64,000 nucleotides of DNA from Pseudarthrobacter sp. BIM B-2242 (GCF_014764445.1 NZ_CP061721.1:3286001-3350000), one strand, 5' to 3'; positions 41,660 to 50,849 are shown, counted from the stretch's first letter. Program-made: numbers and translations. Notes: generated from the letters alone by a model not told the origin.

Positions 41660-43191
41660 GCTCCCCATCCAAGGTTTGTCTTGAGCTGCGATTTCACGAG
41701 CTTCCCGGCGGCAGACCTCGGCAGCTGGTCCGCGCCCATAAAGACGATCTTCTTCGGGATCTTGTACCCGGCCAGGTGGGAGCGCAGAAAGGTGGAGAGC
41801 TCCTCACCGTTGGCGCTGACTCCGTGACGGAGTACGACGACGGCGCGCACCTCCTCGTCCCAGCGAGGGTCAGGGACACCCACCACAGCCGCTTCCAGGA
41901 CTGCGGGGTGAAGGTGCAGCGCCTGTTCGATTTCCGCGCAATAGACGTTTTCGCCACCGGTCTTGATCATTTCCTTGAGACGGTCGCGGAAGAAGTAGTA
42001 GCCGCGCTCATCCTGTACCGCGAGGTCGCCGGTGTGCAGCCAGCCGCCACGGAATGCCTCGGCGGTGGCATCCGTCCGGCCGTAGTAGCCAGTCATCAAC
42101 GAGGGACCCTTGACGCAGATCTCGCCGAGCTCGCCGGGTGCAACCGGCTGGCCGAGCGGATCCTGGAGTTGGGCCTCGGCCAATAGGTATTCGGTTCCGA
42201 TCGAACCGTCCACGGCCGGGTCCAGCATGTCCCGTGGCTTGAGCCTGGTGACCATGGGCCCGGCTTCGGTCAGTCCGTAGCGGAAGTACAGTTCGGCGCC
42301 GGGCAGCAGATCCGTAAACAGCTGCTTGTCCGGCATCCGCAGCAGGCCCGCACCGGTATGAACGGCTTTAAGATGGGTCCTGATGGCCTGATCCGCGAAA
42401 ACCCCGCTCTCCATAAGGCGGCGCATCATGTTGGGAATGAGGAACGTGTTGGTGATCCGTTCCCGTCCCACGAGGTCCACGATGAGTTCGTCGTTGAACT
42501 TCTCCGCGATGACGCTGGTGGCGCCGGCGATGAAGTGGGGAACCAGCCAGCACAGCAAAGCAGCCGAGTGGAACAACGGCGTGACAATCAGGCCGCGTTC
42601 GTCCTGCCGGTTGCCGACTCCGCAGTCGTACATTTCGTTGAAGGCGTTGGCCGCTGCCGCGCCGTGCGACATGACCACCCCCTTGGGAGTGCCGGTGCTG
42701 CCGCCGGTATATATGATGCACAGCGGGCTGTCCAATGTGGTGACGTCCTCAAGCGGACCCGCGCCGGTGTGCAGGCCCTCAAACTCCGCACCCTGGCGGA
42801 CCAGGTGCGGAACTTCCCCTTCAGTACGGCCAAGGATTTCAAGGGCTTCCTCGGCATTGGGAAGCATGCGTTCCTCGACCAGGATGATCTTCGCGCCCGT
42901 TTCCTTCATGCCCGCGGCAAGTTCCGCCGGGGCCCAGCGCCAGTTGTACGCCACGTAGGTGCCGCCGGCCGCGGCGACACCAAAGAATGCTTCAGCATTA
43001 AAGACCGAATTGCCGGCAAGGACGCCCACATTGTCGCCTGCGCGGACGCCGGCGTCCCGCAGGCCACGGCCCAGGCCCCAAGCGCGCTCCGCGAGTTGAC
43101 CGAAGGTCAGCCGGCTGGTGCCGTCCACCAAGGCCTCACGCGTGGGGTAGCGCCGGTGGTTGAGCCTGATCCACTCACCAATCGTTCGCAA
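41656..43191 (-). CDS. Acyl-CoA ligase (FadD-like)
   Basis: A 511-aa ANL enzyme with canonical motifs: IIYTGGSTGTPKGVVMSH (phosphate loop), YRYGLTEAGPMVT-type A5 (FRYGLTEAGP), GWLHTGDLAVQDERGYYFFRDRLKEMIKTGGENVYCAEIE and PRSAAGKLVKSQL with the catalytic Lys. It activates a carboxylic acid to its CoA ester and is the first gene of the ligase-FAH-carboxylase-CitE-MaoC operon. It would feed the pathway; FadD35 holds this place at the mycobacterial locus I recall. Confidence 0.9.
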   Translation of the reverse strand: MRTIGEWIRLNHRRYPTREALVDGTSRLTFGQLAERAWGLGRGLRDAGVRAGDNVGVLAGNSVFNAEAFFGVAAAGGTYVAYNWRWAPAELAAGMKETGAKIILVEERMLPNAEEALEILGRTEGEVPHLVRQGAEFEGLHTGAGPLEDVTTLDSPLCIIYTGGSTGTPKGVVMSHGAAAANAFNEMYDCGVGNRQDERGLIVTPLFHSAALLCWLVPHFIAGATSVIAEKFNDELIVDLVGRERITNTFLIPNMMRRLMESGVFADQAIRTHLKAVHTGAGLLRMPDKQLFTDLLPGAELYFRYGLTEAGPMVTRLKPRDMLDPAVDGSIGTEYLLAEAQLQDPLGQPVAPGELGEICVKGPSLMTGYYGRTDATAEAFRGGWLHTGDLAVQDERGYYFFRDRLKEMIKTGGENVYCAEIEQALHLHPAVLEAAVVGVPDPRWDEEVRAVVVLRHGVSANGEELSTFLRSHLAGYKIPKKIVFMGADQLPRSAAGKLVKSQLKTNLGWGA

Positions 43192-43260
43192 TGTTTACTC
43201 CTCGGTCGGGCTGAAGTGGGCCGTTGTGTCGCGGACTCCACGACACTTGTTCATCAACGA

Positions 43261-43276
43261 ACAAGCGTACGTTCGA
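43261..43276. promoter_or_regulatory. TetR-type box c
   Basis: ACAAGCGTACGTTCGA, 70 bp upstream of the ligase operon. A second inverted repeat CTTGTTC / GAACAAG overlaps its left side. Confidence 0.7.
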
Positions 43277-43376
43277 TAGCTTAGTCCGAGATGGTTCCTG
43301 CCGCAAGAGGCTGGGATAATTAGGACCGCCTATGCCTTATTTTGTCCGCAAAACGGCAGGTTTGAGCACGGAAAAA

Positions 43377-43411
43377 CCGGCTCCGCAACGCTGGGTGCGC
43401 AGCGGAGCCGG
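43377..43411 (-). terminator. Terminator of the ABC transporter/USP operon
   Basis: Perfect 10-bp stem CCGGCTCCGC / GCGGAGCCGG with a 15-nt loop, 30 bp beyond the USP stop on the minus strand. Confidence 0.6.
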
Positions 43412-43440
43412 CCGGTATTCCTTAAATTTCCCGGGGGAAT

Positions 43441-43830
43441 CTAGCGCTTCACCGCCAGGACGGGACATTCAACGCCCATGAGGAGATCGTGCGCCACGCT
43501 GCCCAGCACCAGTTTGCCCACGGGGCTGCGGCGCCGAAGACCGATGACCAGCATTGACGCCGGAAGTTGCTCGGCCAGGTCTTCGATTTCCTCCGCGGCC
43601 GTCCGGCCGCGGACAAATTGTTTCAGTTCATAGGTCACGCCGGAGGCGGCCAGCTCCTGGTCCACCTCGTCCATGTCCGCGGTATCAGAGAAGGCTTTGC
43701 TCATGTGGTCACCCCCCGGCCCGGCGTTCACCACATAGAGCGGCTGGCCGGTCAGCCTGGCCATCTCGATGCCACGCATGACGGCGGCGCGCCCCTCGGG
43801 GCGGGGGACGTAGGCTACAAGGACGGTCAT
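43441..43830 (-). CDS. Universal stress protein (UspA) domain
   Basis: A 129-aa single USP domain: MTVLVAYVPRPEGRAAVMRG, ADMDEVDQELAASGVTYEL, ASMLVIGLRRRSPVGKLVLGSVAHDLLMGVECPVLAV. The C-terminal G-x2-G-x9-G-(S) ATP-binding pattern is modified to GLRRRSPVGKLVLGS. It overlaps livF by 4 bp (ATGA) and is the last gene of the importer operon. Its role there is unknown; USPs in catabolic clusters often accompany uptake systems. Confidence 0.85.
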   Translation of the reverse strand: MTVLVAYVPRPEGRAAVMRGIEMARLTGQPLYVVNAGPGGDHMSKAFSDTADMDEVDQELAASGVTYELKQFVRGRTAAEEIEDLAEQLPASMLVIGLRRRSPVGKLVLGSVAHDLLMGVECPVLAVKR

Positions 43831-44630
43831 TTCGCCTCCGCGGAGAGGGCAGCAGCAGGCTGCCCGGTAGCGGATCGCTGAGTAGGGTCCTGCCGGGTGG
43901 CATCGGGATCCGCCGCCGCGCCCAGGTACACCTGCTGGACCATCCTGTCCGCCTTGAGTTCCGCGGAAGTCCCGGAGGTCAGGACGCGGCCGCCGCTCAT
44001 GAGGTAGCCGCGGTCGGCCAGGCCCAGGGCCGCGTGCGCGTTCTGCTCCACCAGGACGATGGTCAGTCCGGATTCCCGGCGCAGTTCACCCAGCACCTCC
44101 ATGATCCGCGCGGTCATCTGCGGTGCGAGCCCCAGGCTGGGTTCATCCAGCAGCATCACTTTCGGACGGCTGAGCATGGCCCGGCCGATCGCCAGCATCT
44201 GCTGTTCGCCGCCGCTGAGTGTGCCGGCGAGCTGGTTGGACCGCTCGGACAGCCGCGGGAAGATATCGAACACCCGCTCAATGGTGGCTTTGGCGGTGCC
44301 TGCGCGGCGGGACACATAGCCGCCGAGGACCAGATTGTCGTGGACTGTCAGTGAGGAGAACACCTGGCGGCCCTCGGGAACCAGGACGCAGCCCAGCTTC
44401 ACCACGCCGGCCTGCGAGAGCCTTTCGGTCCCGTGGCCAGCCATCCTGATATTCCCGCGCCGCAGCTTGTGGGACCGGGCCACGACGTTGAGCAGGGTGC
44501 TTTTCCCCGCGCCGTTGGGCCCGATGATCGTGACGATCTCGCCTTCCGCGGCTTCGAAGGAAACGTCGTAGAGGACCTGGGCGCGGCCGTAAGAGTAACT
44601 GACATTTGAGACTTCGAGCATGGCGCTCAT
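43827..44630 (-). CDS. livF: Branched-chain-type ABC transporter ATP-binding protein
   Basis: A 267-aa LivF-type ATPase. Walker A IGPNGAGKST, signature LSGGEQQMLAIGRAM, Walker B VMLLDEPSLGLAP and H-loop region VEQNAHAAL are all present. The C-terminus has about 30 extra Ala/Gln/Asp residues. It powers the importer with the fused permease-ATPase (44627) and LivH (46578). In this island the substrate is likely a carboxylic or aromatic compound rather than an amino acid. Confidence 0.92.
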   Translation of the reverse strand: MSAMLEVSNVSYSYGRAQVLYDVSFEAAEGEIVTIIGPNGAGKSTLLNVVARSHKLRRGNIRMAGHGTERLSQAGVVKLGCVLVPEGRQVFSSLTVHDNLVLGGYVSRRAGTAKATIERVFDIFPRLSERSNQLAGTLSGGEQQMLAIGRAMLSRPKVMLLDEPSLGLAPQMTARIMEVLGELRRESGLTIVLVEQNAHAALGLADRGYLMSGGRVLTSGTSAELKADRMVQQVYLGAAADPDATRQDPTQRSATGQPAAALSAEAK

Positions 44631-46585
44631 CGAATGACCTCCGGTTCAAGGGGCTGGTCCGTGGCATCTACGGAGTCACTGGGGACGCCCAGGTAGGCAT
44701 CGATTACGGCCTGGTCGCCCTGCACCTCGGCAGGGCTACCGATCTTGAGGGTGGCACCGAAGTTGACCACATGGACCCTGTCGGCCGAAGCCATAACAAA
44801 CTCCATATCGTGTTCGATCACCAGGACGGCAATTCCTTCGCGGCCCAGCTGTCGAAGGAGCACCAGCAGTGATTTCTTCTCCGCCTTGTTGAGGCCGGCG
44901 CAGGGCTCATCGAGCAGCAGCACCTTCGGATTGGCCACCAGTGCGCGGGCAATCTCGATCTTTTTCTGCTGGCCCAAGGACAGGTTTTTGGCATCCTCAG
45001 CCGCAAAGGCGGCCAGTCCCAGACGGTCCAGGACCTCGTGTGCCAGCCTGTCCAGCTCCCGCTCCTCGCGGAGAGCCCCGGGAGTGGGGAGAGACGAGCG
45101 GAGCATACCGATATTCCCGCGCAGATGCGCTCCCACCTTGACGGTGGACAGCACATCCATGCCTTCGAAGAGGCACGGCGTCTGAAACGAACGGCTCAGT
45201 CCGTGCTGCGCCACGACGTGGGCGGGTTTGCCGGTGATTTCCTCGTCAAGGATGGAGACTGTTCCCGCCGTCGGCAGCAGGTTTCCGGAGAGAAGGTTCA
45301 CCAAGGTGGACTTGCCGGCGCCGTTCGGTCCGATCACCGCGAGCACCTCACCGGCGTGGATGTCCAGGGAGATATGGTCGACGGCAGTGACGCCGCCGAA
45401 GCGCTTCACCAGCCCACGGGCCTGCAGGACTACCTCGCCTAGGGCATGGCCTTCGCGTTCCCGGACGGCGTCATCCGCTGACCGGGCCTGCGCCATGGTC
45501 ACGTACTCTTCCTGGTCTGCTTCGGCGGCGGTCTCCCGAGCGGCCGCCTTCCGCTTGAACTTCCGGACGATGCTTGCTGCAACCCCCACGATCCCGTCCG
45601 GTCGCAGGATCAGAATGACCACAAGCAGTGCGCCCAGAACCAGCGTCTGGCCCGCACCAACGGCGGCAGAGCCCAACAGCTGCGTCAGGACGCCTTCGAT
45701 GCTCTGGTGCAGGAATTCCAGGACCACCGCACCAATCACCGCACCCCACGGGGAGCGCATGCCGCCAAGGACGGCAATGACCAGCACATCGATGGCGGTG
45801 GCCACGCCAAAGGGCGGCGGATTCACGTACATGACCTGGTGCGCGTACAGCGATCCGGCCAGGCTGCTGATCACGGCGGATGCCACAAACACCCGCGTCT
45901 TGGAGGCGGCAATATTAATGCCGGCGGAGGCGGCGGCGGCCTCATGGCCGCGGATGGCTTTGAGGGCGCGCCCTTCGCGGCCCACAGCAAGCCGCAGGCA
46001 ACCCCAGAGGACCAGGCCAACGATGAGCCAGTTCAGGATGAAGTGCTGGCCGGTGTCAAAGAGTTCAAATCCGAAGACGTCCAGGGCGGAAAGGGGAAGG
46101 CCGGAGGAACCGCCGGTGATTTCAAGGTTGTTGACCAGCAGGAAGAAGACTTCACTGAGGGCGAGGGTTCCCATGGCGAGAAAGTGTCCACGAAGCCGGA
46201 AGATGGGCCGTCCCAACATGTACGCGGCACCCCCCGCCAAAGCGGCGCTCACGATGATGGCGAGGATACCCAGCCAGCCAAAGTTCATGGTCAGCAGTGC
46301 GCTGCCGTAGGCACCGATTCCGTAGAAGGCGCCGACGGCGAGCGAGAACTGGCCTGCGTAGCCGGTCACCAGAATCATGCCGAGTGCGAGGAGGGCCATC
46401 AGGCCAACGCTTGCACCAATGCCCTGCCAGTAGTCGCTGAGCCCAAGTCCGGCAGCGGCAACCACCACGACCCACATCAGGGCGGCAGCACCGTGGGACC
46501 ATTTCAGGCCGTTTCCGCTCAGGCTGACGGGCAGTGCTGCCCTTGCATTCTTGCGATCGTTCTCGGTGAGGGAGGACCTAGACAC
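44627..46585 (-). CDS. Fused permease-ATPase of the branched-chain-type ABC importer (LivM-LivG)
   Basis: A 652-aa fusion. Residues 30-345 are a LivM permease (about nine helices, with GYAGQFSLAVGAFYGIGAYGSALL and the EAA-like GREGRALKAIRGHEAAAASAGIN). A charged linker (~345-395) joins a LivG ATPase: Walker A IGPNGAGKSTLVNLLSG, LSLGQQKKIEIARAL signature, Walker B VLLLDEPCAGLN, and H-loop VIEHDMEFVM. LivM and LivG are usually separate; such fusions occur in actinobacteria and in aromatic-acid importers. It overlaps livF by 4 bp and livH by 8 bp. Confidence 0.92.
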   Translation of the reverse strand: MSRSSLTENDRKNARAALPVSLSGNGLKWSHGAAALMWVVVVAAAGLGLSDYWQGIGASVGLMALLALGMILVTGYAGQFSLAVGAFYGIGAYGSALLTMNFGWLGILAIIVSAALAGGAAYMLGRPIFRLRGHFLAMGTLALSEVFFLLVNNLEITGGSSGLPLSALDVFGFELFDTGQHFILNWLIVGLVLWGCLRLAVGREGRALKAIRGHEAAAASAGINIAASKTRVFVASAVISSLAGSLYAHQVMYVNPPPFGVATAIDVLVIAVLGGMRSPWGAVIGAVVLEFLHQSIEGVLTQLLGSAAVGAGQTLVLGALLVVILILRPDGIVGVAASIVRKFKRKAAARETAAEADQEEYVTMAQARSADDAVREREGHALGEVVLQARGLVKRFGGVTAVDHISLDIHAGEVLAVIGPNGAGKSTLVNLLSGNLLPTAGTVSILDEEITGKPAHVVAQHGLSRSFQTPCLFEGMDVLSTVKVGAHLRGNIGMLRSSLPTPGALREERELDRLAHEVLDRLGLAAFAAEDAKNLSLGQQKKIEIARALVANPKVLLLDEPCAGLNKAEKKSLLVLLRQLGREGIAVLVIEHDMEFVMASADRVHVVNFGATLKIGSPAEVQGDQAVIDAYLGVPSDSVDATDQPLEPEVIR

Positions 46586-47447
46586 GTTCGACCACCAACT
46601 TTCGGGTCAGGCCTTGCGGACGCAGGATCAGGAGGGCAATAAGGAGCACGAACAGGATGGTCTCCGAGTGCGCCGTGGAAATGCTCCGGGACGCCACGTT
46701 TTCCACCAGGGCAATGAGGAAGCCGCCCGCCAGGGTGAGCCCGATCTTGTCGAAGCCGCCCAGGATGGCGGCTATGAAGCCTTTGAGTCCGAGGGCGAAC
46801 CCGGCACCGACGGTGATGAACGACGTCGGGACCTGGGTTGCCAGGACAGCGCCGGCAACGGCGCCCGACAGGGCAAACGCTATGGTGGCCATGACCGTGA
46901 GATTGATGCCCACCACGCCGGCGGCATAGCTGTTGACCGCACAGGCGCTGAGAGCCTTGCCGGTGAGTGTCCGTTCGAAGAACATGGCGAGGGCGACGTA
47001 GGCCACCAGGGTGATGCCGATAACCCAGAACGCCTGCTGGGGCAGCGATGCGCCGGCAATGTTCACGGGGCCGCCGGCGGTGATCGGATCAAATTGGCGC
47101 GGGCCGGTTCCGAAGACCAGCTGCAGGACAGACCGGATAACAATGCCAACCCCGAGGGTCACGATCGTCTGTACCAGCAGGCCCTGCTTGCGGAGCGGGA
47201 AAATGGCCAGGTGGTACATCAGGACGCTCGCTACGGCTCCCGTCAGCGCGCCGACACCGATGGCGGCAAGCGGGGGAAGGACAGCCGAAGCGACAACCGC
47301 CCCGAATGCGCCAGCGACAGCGATGTCGCCCTGGGCAAAGTTGACCATTCCTGTCATGCGATGGATCACCACGTAGCCGATGCCCATCGAACCGTAAATG
47401 GCGCCCACGGCTAGCGCGGAAAGCACTAGTTGCAACGCAACTTCCAT
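46578..47447 (-). CDS. livH: Branched-chain-type ABC transporter permease
   Basis: A 289-aa inner-membrane permease with about eight helices. LVLSALAVGAIYGSMGIGYVVIHRMTGMVNFAQGDIAVAGAF is the classic LivH start, and the G-K-A-L-S-A-C-A-V-N-x-x-A-A-x-x-x-G-I-N segment is the cytosolic EAA-like loop. It is first in the four-gene importer operon, divergent from the binding-protein gene, with TetR box d between them. Confidence 0.92.
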   Translation of the reverse strand: MEVALQLVLSALAVGAIYGSMGIGYVVIHRMTGMVNFAQGDIAVAGAFGAVVASAVLPPLAAIGVGALTGAVASVLMYHLAIFPLRKQGLLVQTIVTLGVGIVIRSVLQLVFGTGPRQFDPITAGGPVNIAGASLPQQAFWVIGITLVAYVALAMFFERTLTGKALSACAVNSYAAGVVGINLTVMATIAFALSGAVAGAVLATQVPTSFITVGAGFALGLKGFIAAILGGFDKIGLTLAGGFLIALVENVASRSISTAHSETILFVLLIALLILRPQGLTRKLVVERV

Positions 47448-47499
47448 GAGAAGCCTCTCTCAAAAACAGTGGAGCCCGGAACCGATTGGTTTACGAGCA

Positions 47500-47528
47500 T
47501 TGACATACAAGCGTTCGTTCGTTTTGAT
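47500..47528 (+). promoter_or_regulatory. Promoter with TetR-type box d in the spacer
   Basis: TTGACA (47500-47505) and TTTGAT (47523-47528) are 17 bp apart. The box ACAAGCGTTCGTTCGT (47507-47522) fills the spacer. It is between livH and the binding-protein gene and could repress both directions. Confidence 0.65.
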
Positions 47529-47613
47529 GGAGTCTACGAGCGTGACGCAGATCATGTCAACGCTCGCCCCAACTCTCCGCACCGGCAATGTTGCCGGGAT
47601 GAAAGGCAGACCC

Positions 47614-48834
47614 ATGCGTCGTAATTTGAGTTCCACATTCAACCGGAGGACCTTCGGCGCCATTGCCGCAGCGGGCGTTCTGGCCGCGTCCCTGACGGCC
47701 TGCGGGGCCAACGCCGCAGGCGGCGGGACCGAGGCATACAAGGTTGGCGTCCTGGTCGGCTTGACAGGCAGCTATGCCGCCCTGGGCGAGCCCGAGCGCA
47801 AGGCAATCGAGCTGTACTTCGAGGACGTCAACGCGTCCGGCGGTGTCAACGGCAAGAAGGTTGAACTTGTGGTCCTGGACAGCACCAGCGATGAGGGCAA
47901 CGCCGTCAACCAGCTCCGCAAGCTGGCCACCCAGGAGCAGGTCCATGCTGTTCTTGGCCCCAGCTCCAGTGGGGAATCGATTGCCCTGAAGTCCTTCGCC
48001 AAGTCCCTGAAGCTGCCCGTCATCTCGCTGGCTTCATCTTCCGCGATCGTTTCGCCGGCGGCAGAGGCGACCTACATGTTCAAGGAATACACAGACACCA
48101 AACTCTCCCTCCAGGCACAGCTCGCGCTGGCCAAAGACAAGGGTTGGACCAAGATCGCACTGCTGGCCACGAATGACGGCTACGGCCAGGATGCGGTCAA
48201 GACCATCGAACCGCTGGTCAAGGAGGCGGGCGTGGAGCTCGTTGCCAACGAAGTGTTCAACGCAACCTCCACGGACGTCACCGCCCAGCTTTCCAAGATC
48301 GCGTCGGCTGCGCCCGATGTGGTTCTGGTGTGGGCCGTGAACCCGGCCAACGCGATCGTTGCCAAGAGCGCTGCGTCCATCAACTTCAAACCGATACTCT
48401 TCCACTCCCCCGGCGCGGGCTCACCCGCCTATATAGACAACGCTGGCGCCGCAGGCGAGAACACCCTGCTGCAGGGTTCCAAGGTGCTCGCGGCGGCCGA
48501 CGTGAAGGAAAGCGATCCCCAGTACAAGGTGGTGCGCAACCTCGTGGACAAATACACAGCAAAGTACAACGAGGCCCCCGGCCAGTACTCCGCGAACGGC
48601 TGGGATGGAGCCATGCTCCTGGAGAACGCGCTCAAGAACCTCAAGAGTGAACCCTCCGGCCTCCAGGACACGCGTGACGCCATCAGGGATTCCCTGGAAA
48701 ACAACACCAAAGACCTGACCGCCGTCAACGCCATCTACACGTTTACACCCGAATACCACGGCCCCACAGGGCTCACCGGGTTGACCGTGCTGGCGGTCAA
48801 GGACGGAAAGTTCGTCGTCGAAAAGACGTACTGA
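47614..48834 (+). CDS. ABC transporter substrate-binding lipoprotein (Leu/Ile/Val-type)
   Basis: A 406-aa type-1 periplasmic-binding-fold protein. The signal peptide ends AAGVLAASLTAC (lipobox). Mature-protein features: YKVGVLVGLTGSYAALGEPERKAIELYFEDVNASGGVNGKKVELVVLDSTSDEGNAVNQ, AVLGPSSSGESIA and ATNDGYGQDAVKTIEPL. It delivers the substrate to LivH/LivMG/LivF. Start ATG 47614 was preferred over 47599 because it gives a typical RRNL...RRTF signal. A perfect terminator follows. Confidence 0.9.
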   Translation: MRRNLSSTFNRRTFGAIAAAGVLAASLTACGANAAGGGTEAYKVGVLVGLTGSYAALGEPERKAIELYFEDVNASGGVNGKKVELVVLDSTSDEGNAVNQLRKLATQEQVHAVLGPSSSGESIALKSFAKSLKLPVISLASSSAIVSPAAEATYMFKEYTDTKLSLQAQLALAKDKGWTKIALLATNDGYGQDAVKTIEPLVKEAGVELVANEVFNATSTDVTAQLSKIASAAPDVVLVWAVNPANAIVAKSAASINFKPILFHSPGAGSPAYIDNAGAAGENTLLQGSKVLAAADVKESDPQYKVVRNLVDKYTAKYNEAPGQYSANGWDGAMLLENALKNLKSEPSGLQDTRDAIRDSLENNTKDLTAVNAIYTFTPEYHGPTGLTGLTVLAVKDGKFVVEKTY

Positions 48835-48852
48835 CCACTACGAACAAAGCGC

Positions 48853-48885
48853 GAACGCCCGGCTGGAATCTCCAGCCGGGCGTTC
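48853..48885 (+). terminator. Terminator after the binding-protein gene
   Basis: Perfect 15-bp stem GAACGCCCGGCTGGA / TCCAGCCGGGCGTTC with loop ATC. Confidence 0.8.
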
Positions 48886-48969
48886 TGGCGTGCACTCCGC
48901 CGTCGGGTGGCGGCATCTCTGCGCCAAGAGCCGGCTTTAGCGCCGGGATCCCACGCCTCGATTAGGGAA

Positions 48970-49593
48970 CTAGGCAGCACCCCGCCGGACGCGCTCGTCA
49001 GCGTCCTTGACGTTCAGCTCACGCAGGGCAAGCCGCGTGTAGATGCGGACAATTTCCTCGAGCGAGAACCGGCCACCGGGCTTGAACCAGCTGGCAATGT
49101 GCGTCGCCTGCGCCACGAAGCTGTACACATGGATTTTGGGGTCGATGACGTCAGCGAGGCCGTCCTTGCCTGCAGCACGAACCAGCTTTTCAAGGATCAG
49201 CTCATAGTCCGCACGCTTCTTGATGACTACTTCACGGGCCTCCTGGGGCAGCGAGCGCAGCTCGGCGTTGCCGATGAAGACTTCCTGGGCCCGCTCGGCG
49301 TGGAAGGTGATGTGCTCGGCGAGCGCAGCCTGGAGCAGGTCCACACTGTCGCCACCCTCCGCTCCGGCAATGGCTTCCTCAACGCGTTCGAGCAGATCAT
49401 CGATGATCCCGCCCATGATCTGCAGGAGGAGGTGTTCTTTGCTGTCGATATGGTTATAGAGGCTGCCGACCTTTAGCCCGGCAGCGGAGGCAACCTGGCG
49501 CAGTGTGGTGGCGTCGTAGCCGCGCTCGAAGAAGAGCTTGGCCGCGCCCTCCCTAATGGTGTGGGCCGTGTTTCGTTCAGCTCGTACAGTCAT
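48970..49593 (-). CDS. TetR-family regulator of the catabolic island
   Basis: A 207-aa repressor. The N-terminal HTH is TIREGAAKLFFERGYDATTLRQVASAAGLKVGSLYNHIDSKEHLL. The all-helical C-terminal half would bind an inducer, plausibly an acyl-CoA as in FadR/KstR-type TetRs. It is the only transcription factor in the island and is divergent from the OYE gene, with a TetR-type box 49 bp upstream of its own start (autoregulation). The same box is found at seven other promoters between 35.4 and 59.4 kb. Confidence 0.88.
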   Translation of the reverse strand: MTVRAERNTAHTIREGAAKLFFERGYDATTLRQVASAAGLKVGSLYNHIDSKEHLLLQIMGGIIDDLLERVEEAIAGAEGGDSVDLLQAALAEHITFHAERAQEVFIGNAELRSLPQEAREVVIKKRADYELILEKLVRAAGKDGLADVIDPKIHVYSFVAQATHIASWFKPGGRFSLEEIVRIYTRLALRELNVKDADERVRRGAA

Positions 49594-49641
49594 GCTGGCC
49601 GCCTCCTTTCAACGTCGTGTTCGTGGTGGTCCCTATCCTAA

Positions 49642-49657
49642 CAAGCGTCCGCTTCTG
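49642..49657. promoter_or_regulatory. TetR-type box e (autoregulatory)
   Basis: ACAAGCGTCCGCTTCT, upstream of the tetR gene; left arm is canonical, right arm weaker. Confidence 0.65.
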
Positions 49658-49709
49658 GTGATCAGGCATTGACATCGCCAAGAACATCCGCAAAACTCAG
49701 CTTAACGTA

Positions 49710-49725
49710 CAAACGCTCGTAAGTC
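49710..49725. promoter_or_regulatory. TetR-type box f
   Basis: ACAAACGCTCGTAAGT, 14 bp before the TTG start of the OYE gene. Together with box e it controls the divergent tetR-OYE region. Confidence 0.6.
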
Positions 49726-49739
49726 ATGAGGAGAAGACC

Positions 49740-50849
49740 TTGGAACGTCCCAGCCGCTTGTTCCACAGTGTGGTCGTGGGAGGCCAGTCGCTTCGGAACC
49801 GCATTGTCCTGCCGCCCCTGACGCGCAGCCGTGCAACTGATGACGGCGTCCCAACGCCGCTGATGGAGGAGTACTACCACCAGCGCGCAGGTGCCGGCCT
49901 GGTGATCAGCGAGGGAGTGGTGATCGCTCCGCAGGCCACAGCATACGCGCGGGTGCCCGGGCTCTACTCCGCTGAACAGGTGGCGGCGTGGCGCCCGGTG
50001 GTTGCCGCGGCCAAGCGCGATGGCGCAGCAGTGTACGCCCAGCTGTGGCATGTCGGCCGGCAGTCCCATTCCAGCGTCCAGCCCGATGGCCTGCCGCCAA
50101 AGGCGCCCTCAGCCATCCCCATCACCGGCTACCAGTACCGCAGCCCCCAGGGCCGGATTCCGTATGAGGTTCCGCGGGAACTGACGACGGCGGACATCGC
50201 CGGCATCATTCACGCGTACGGTGCAGCGGCCCGCAACGCTGTCCGGGCAGAGTTCGATGGCGTCGAACTTCACGCTGCCAACGGTTACCTGGTGGACCAG
50301 TTCCTGAACGACGGCTCCAACCGCCGAACCGACCAATACGGGGGGTCGCTCGAAAACCGCACGCGGTTCCTCCGCGAGGTGATCGGGGAAATGTCCCGGC
50401 ACCTCCCGGCGGACCGGATCGGCGTCCGGCTCTCGCCGTCGTCAGACTGGATGGACGCCCACGATTCAGACAAGCGGACGCTTTATTCCACGGTGATCCG
50501 CCAGCTCAATGACCTTGGAATCGCCTACCTCCACCTTGTGGAGCCCGAAATCGCCGGATCCACCACTGTGGAGAGTCCGGCCGATTCCATCCCCACTGCA
50601 GAGCTCGCGGCCTTGTTCGACGGCGTGGTGATTGTCACCGGCGGACACGACCAGGCGTCCGCCGAACGGCTCCTCGCCGATGGGACTGCGGACCTCGTGG
50701 GCTTTGGCAGGTTGTTCATCGCCAACCCCGACCTCCCCCAGCGTTTCCGGGCCGGGGCGCCGCTGGAGCCGCTGCGTCCTGCCGGCATCTATGGCGGAGG
50801 CCATGAGGGCTACACCGACTACCCGTCGCTGGCCATCAGCGGGATCTGA
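49740..50849 (+). CDS. Old Yellow Enzyme-family FMN ene-reductase
   Basis: A 369-aa (beta/alpha)8 flavoenzyme. FMN and active-site features of classical OYEs are present: RNRIVLPPLTRSRATDDGVP, YAQLWHVGRQSH, GVELHAANGYLVDQFL with the H-x2-N carbonyl-binding pair, and NRRTDQYGGSLENRTRF. It would reduce the C=C bond of an enone or enal with NAD(P)H. The start is TTG with GAGGAG seven bases upstream. It begins the OYE-SDR-MBL operon, pointing to a cyclic or unsaturated carbonyl substrate. Confidence 0.88.
   Translation: MERPSRLFHSVVVGGQSLRNRIVLPPLTRSRATDDGVPTPLMEEYYHQRAGAGLVISEGVVIAPQATAYARVPGLYSAEQVAAWRPVVAAAKRDGAAVYAQLWHVGRQSHSSVQPDGLPPKAPSAIPITGYQYRSPQGRIPYEVPRELTTADIAGIIHAYGAAARNAVRAEFDGVELHAANGYLVDQFLNDGSNRRTDQYGGSLENRTRFLREVIGEMSRHLPADRIGVRLSPSSDWMDAHDSDKRTLYSTVIRQLNDLGIAYLHLVEPEIAGSTTVESPADSIPTAELAALFDGVVIVTGGHDQASAERLLADGTADLVGFGRLFIANPDLPQRFRAGAPLEPLRPAGIYGGGHEGYTDYPSLAISGI

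Noticed and set aside
47507-47522. KstR or FadR operator
   Set aside because: The arms ACAAgCG / CGtTcGT do not match the KstR or FadR consensus I know, so the local TetR is the better candidate.
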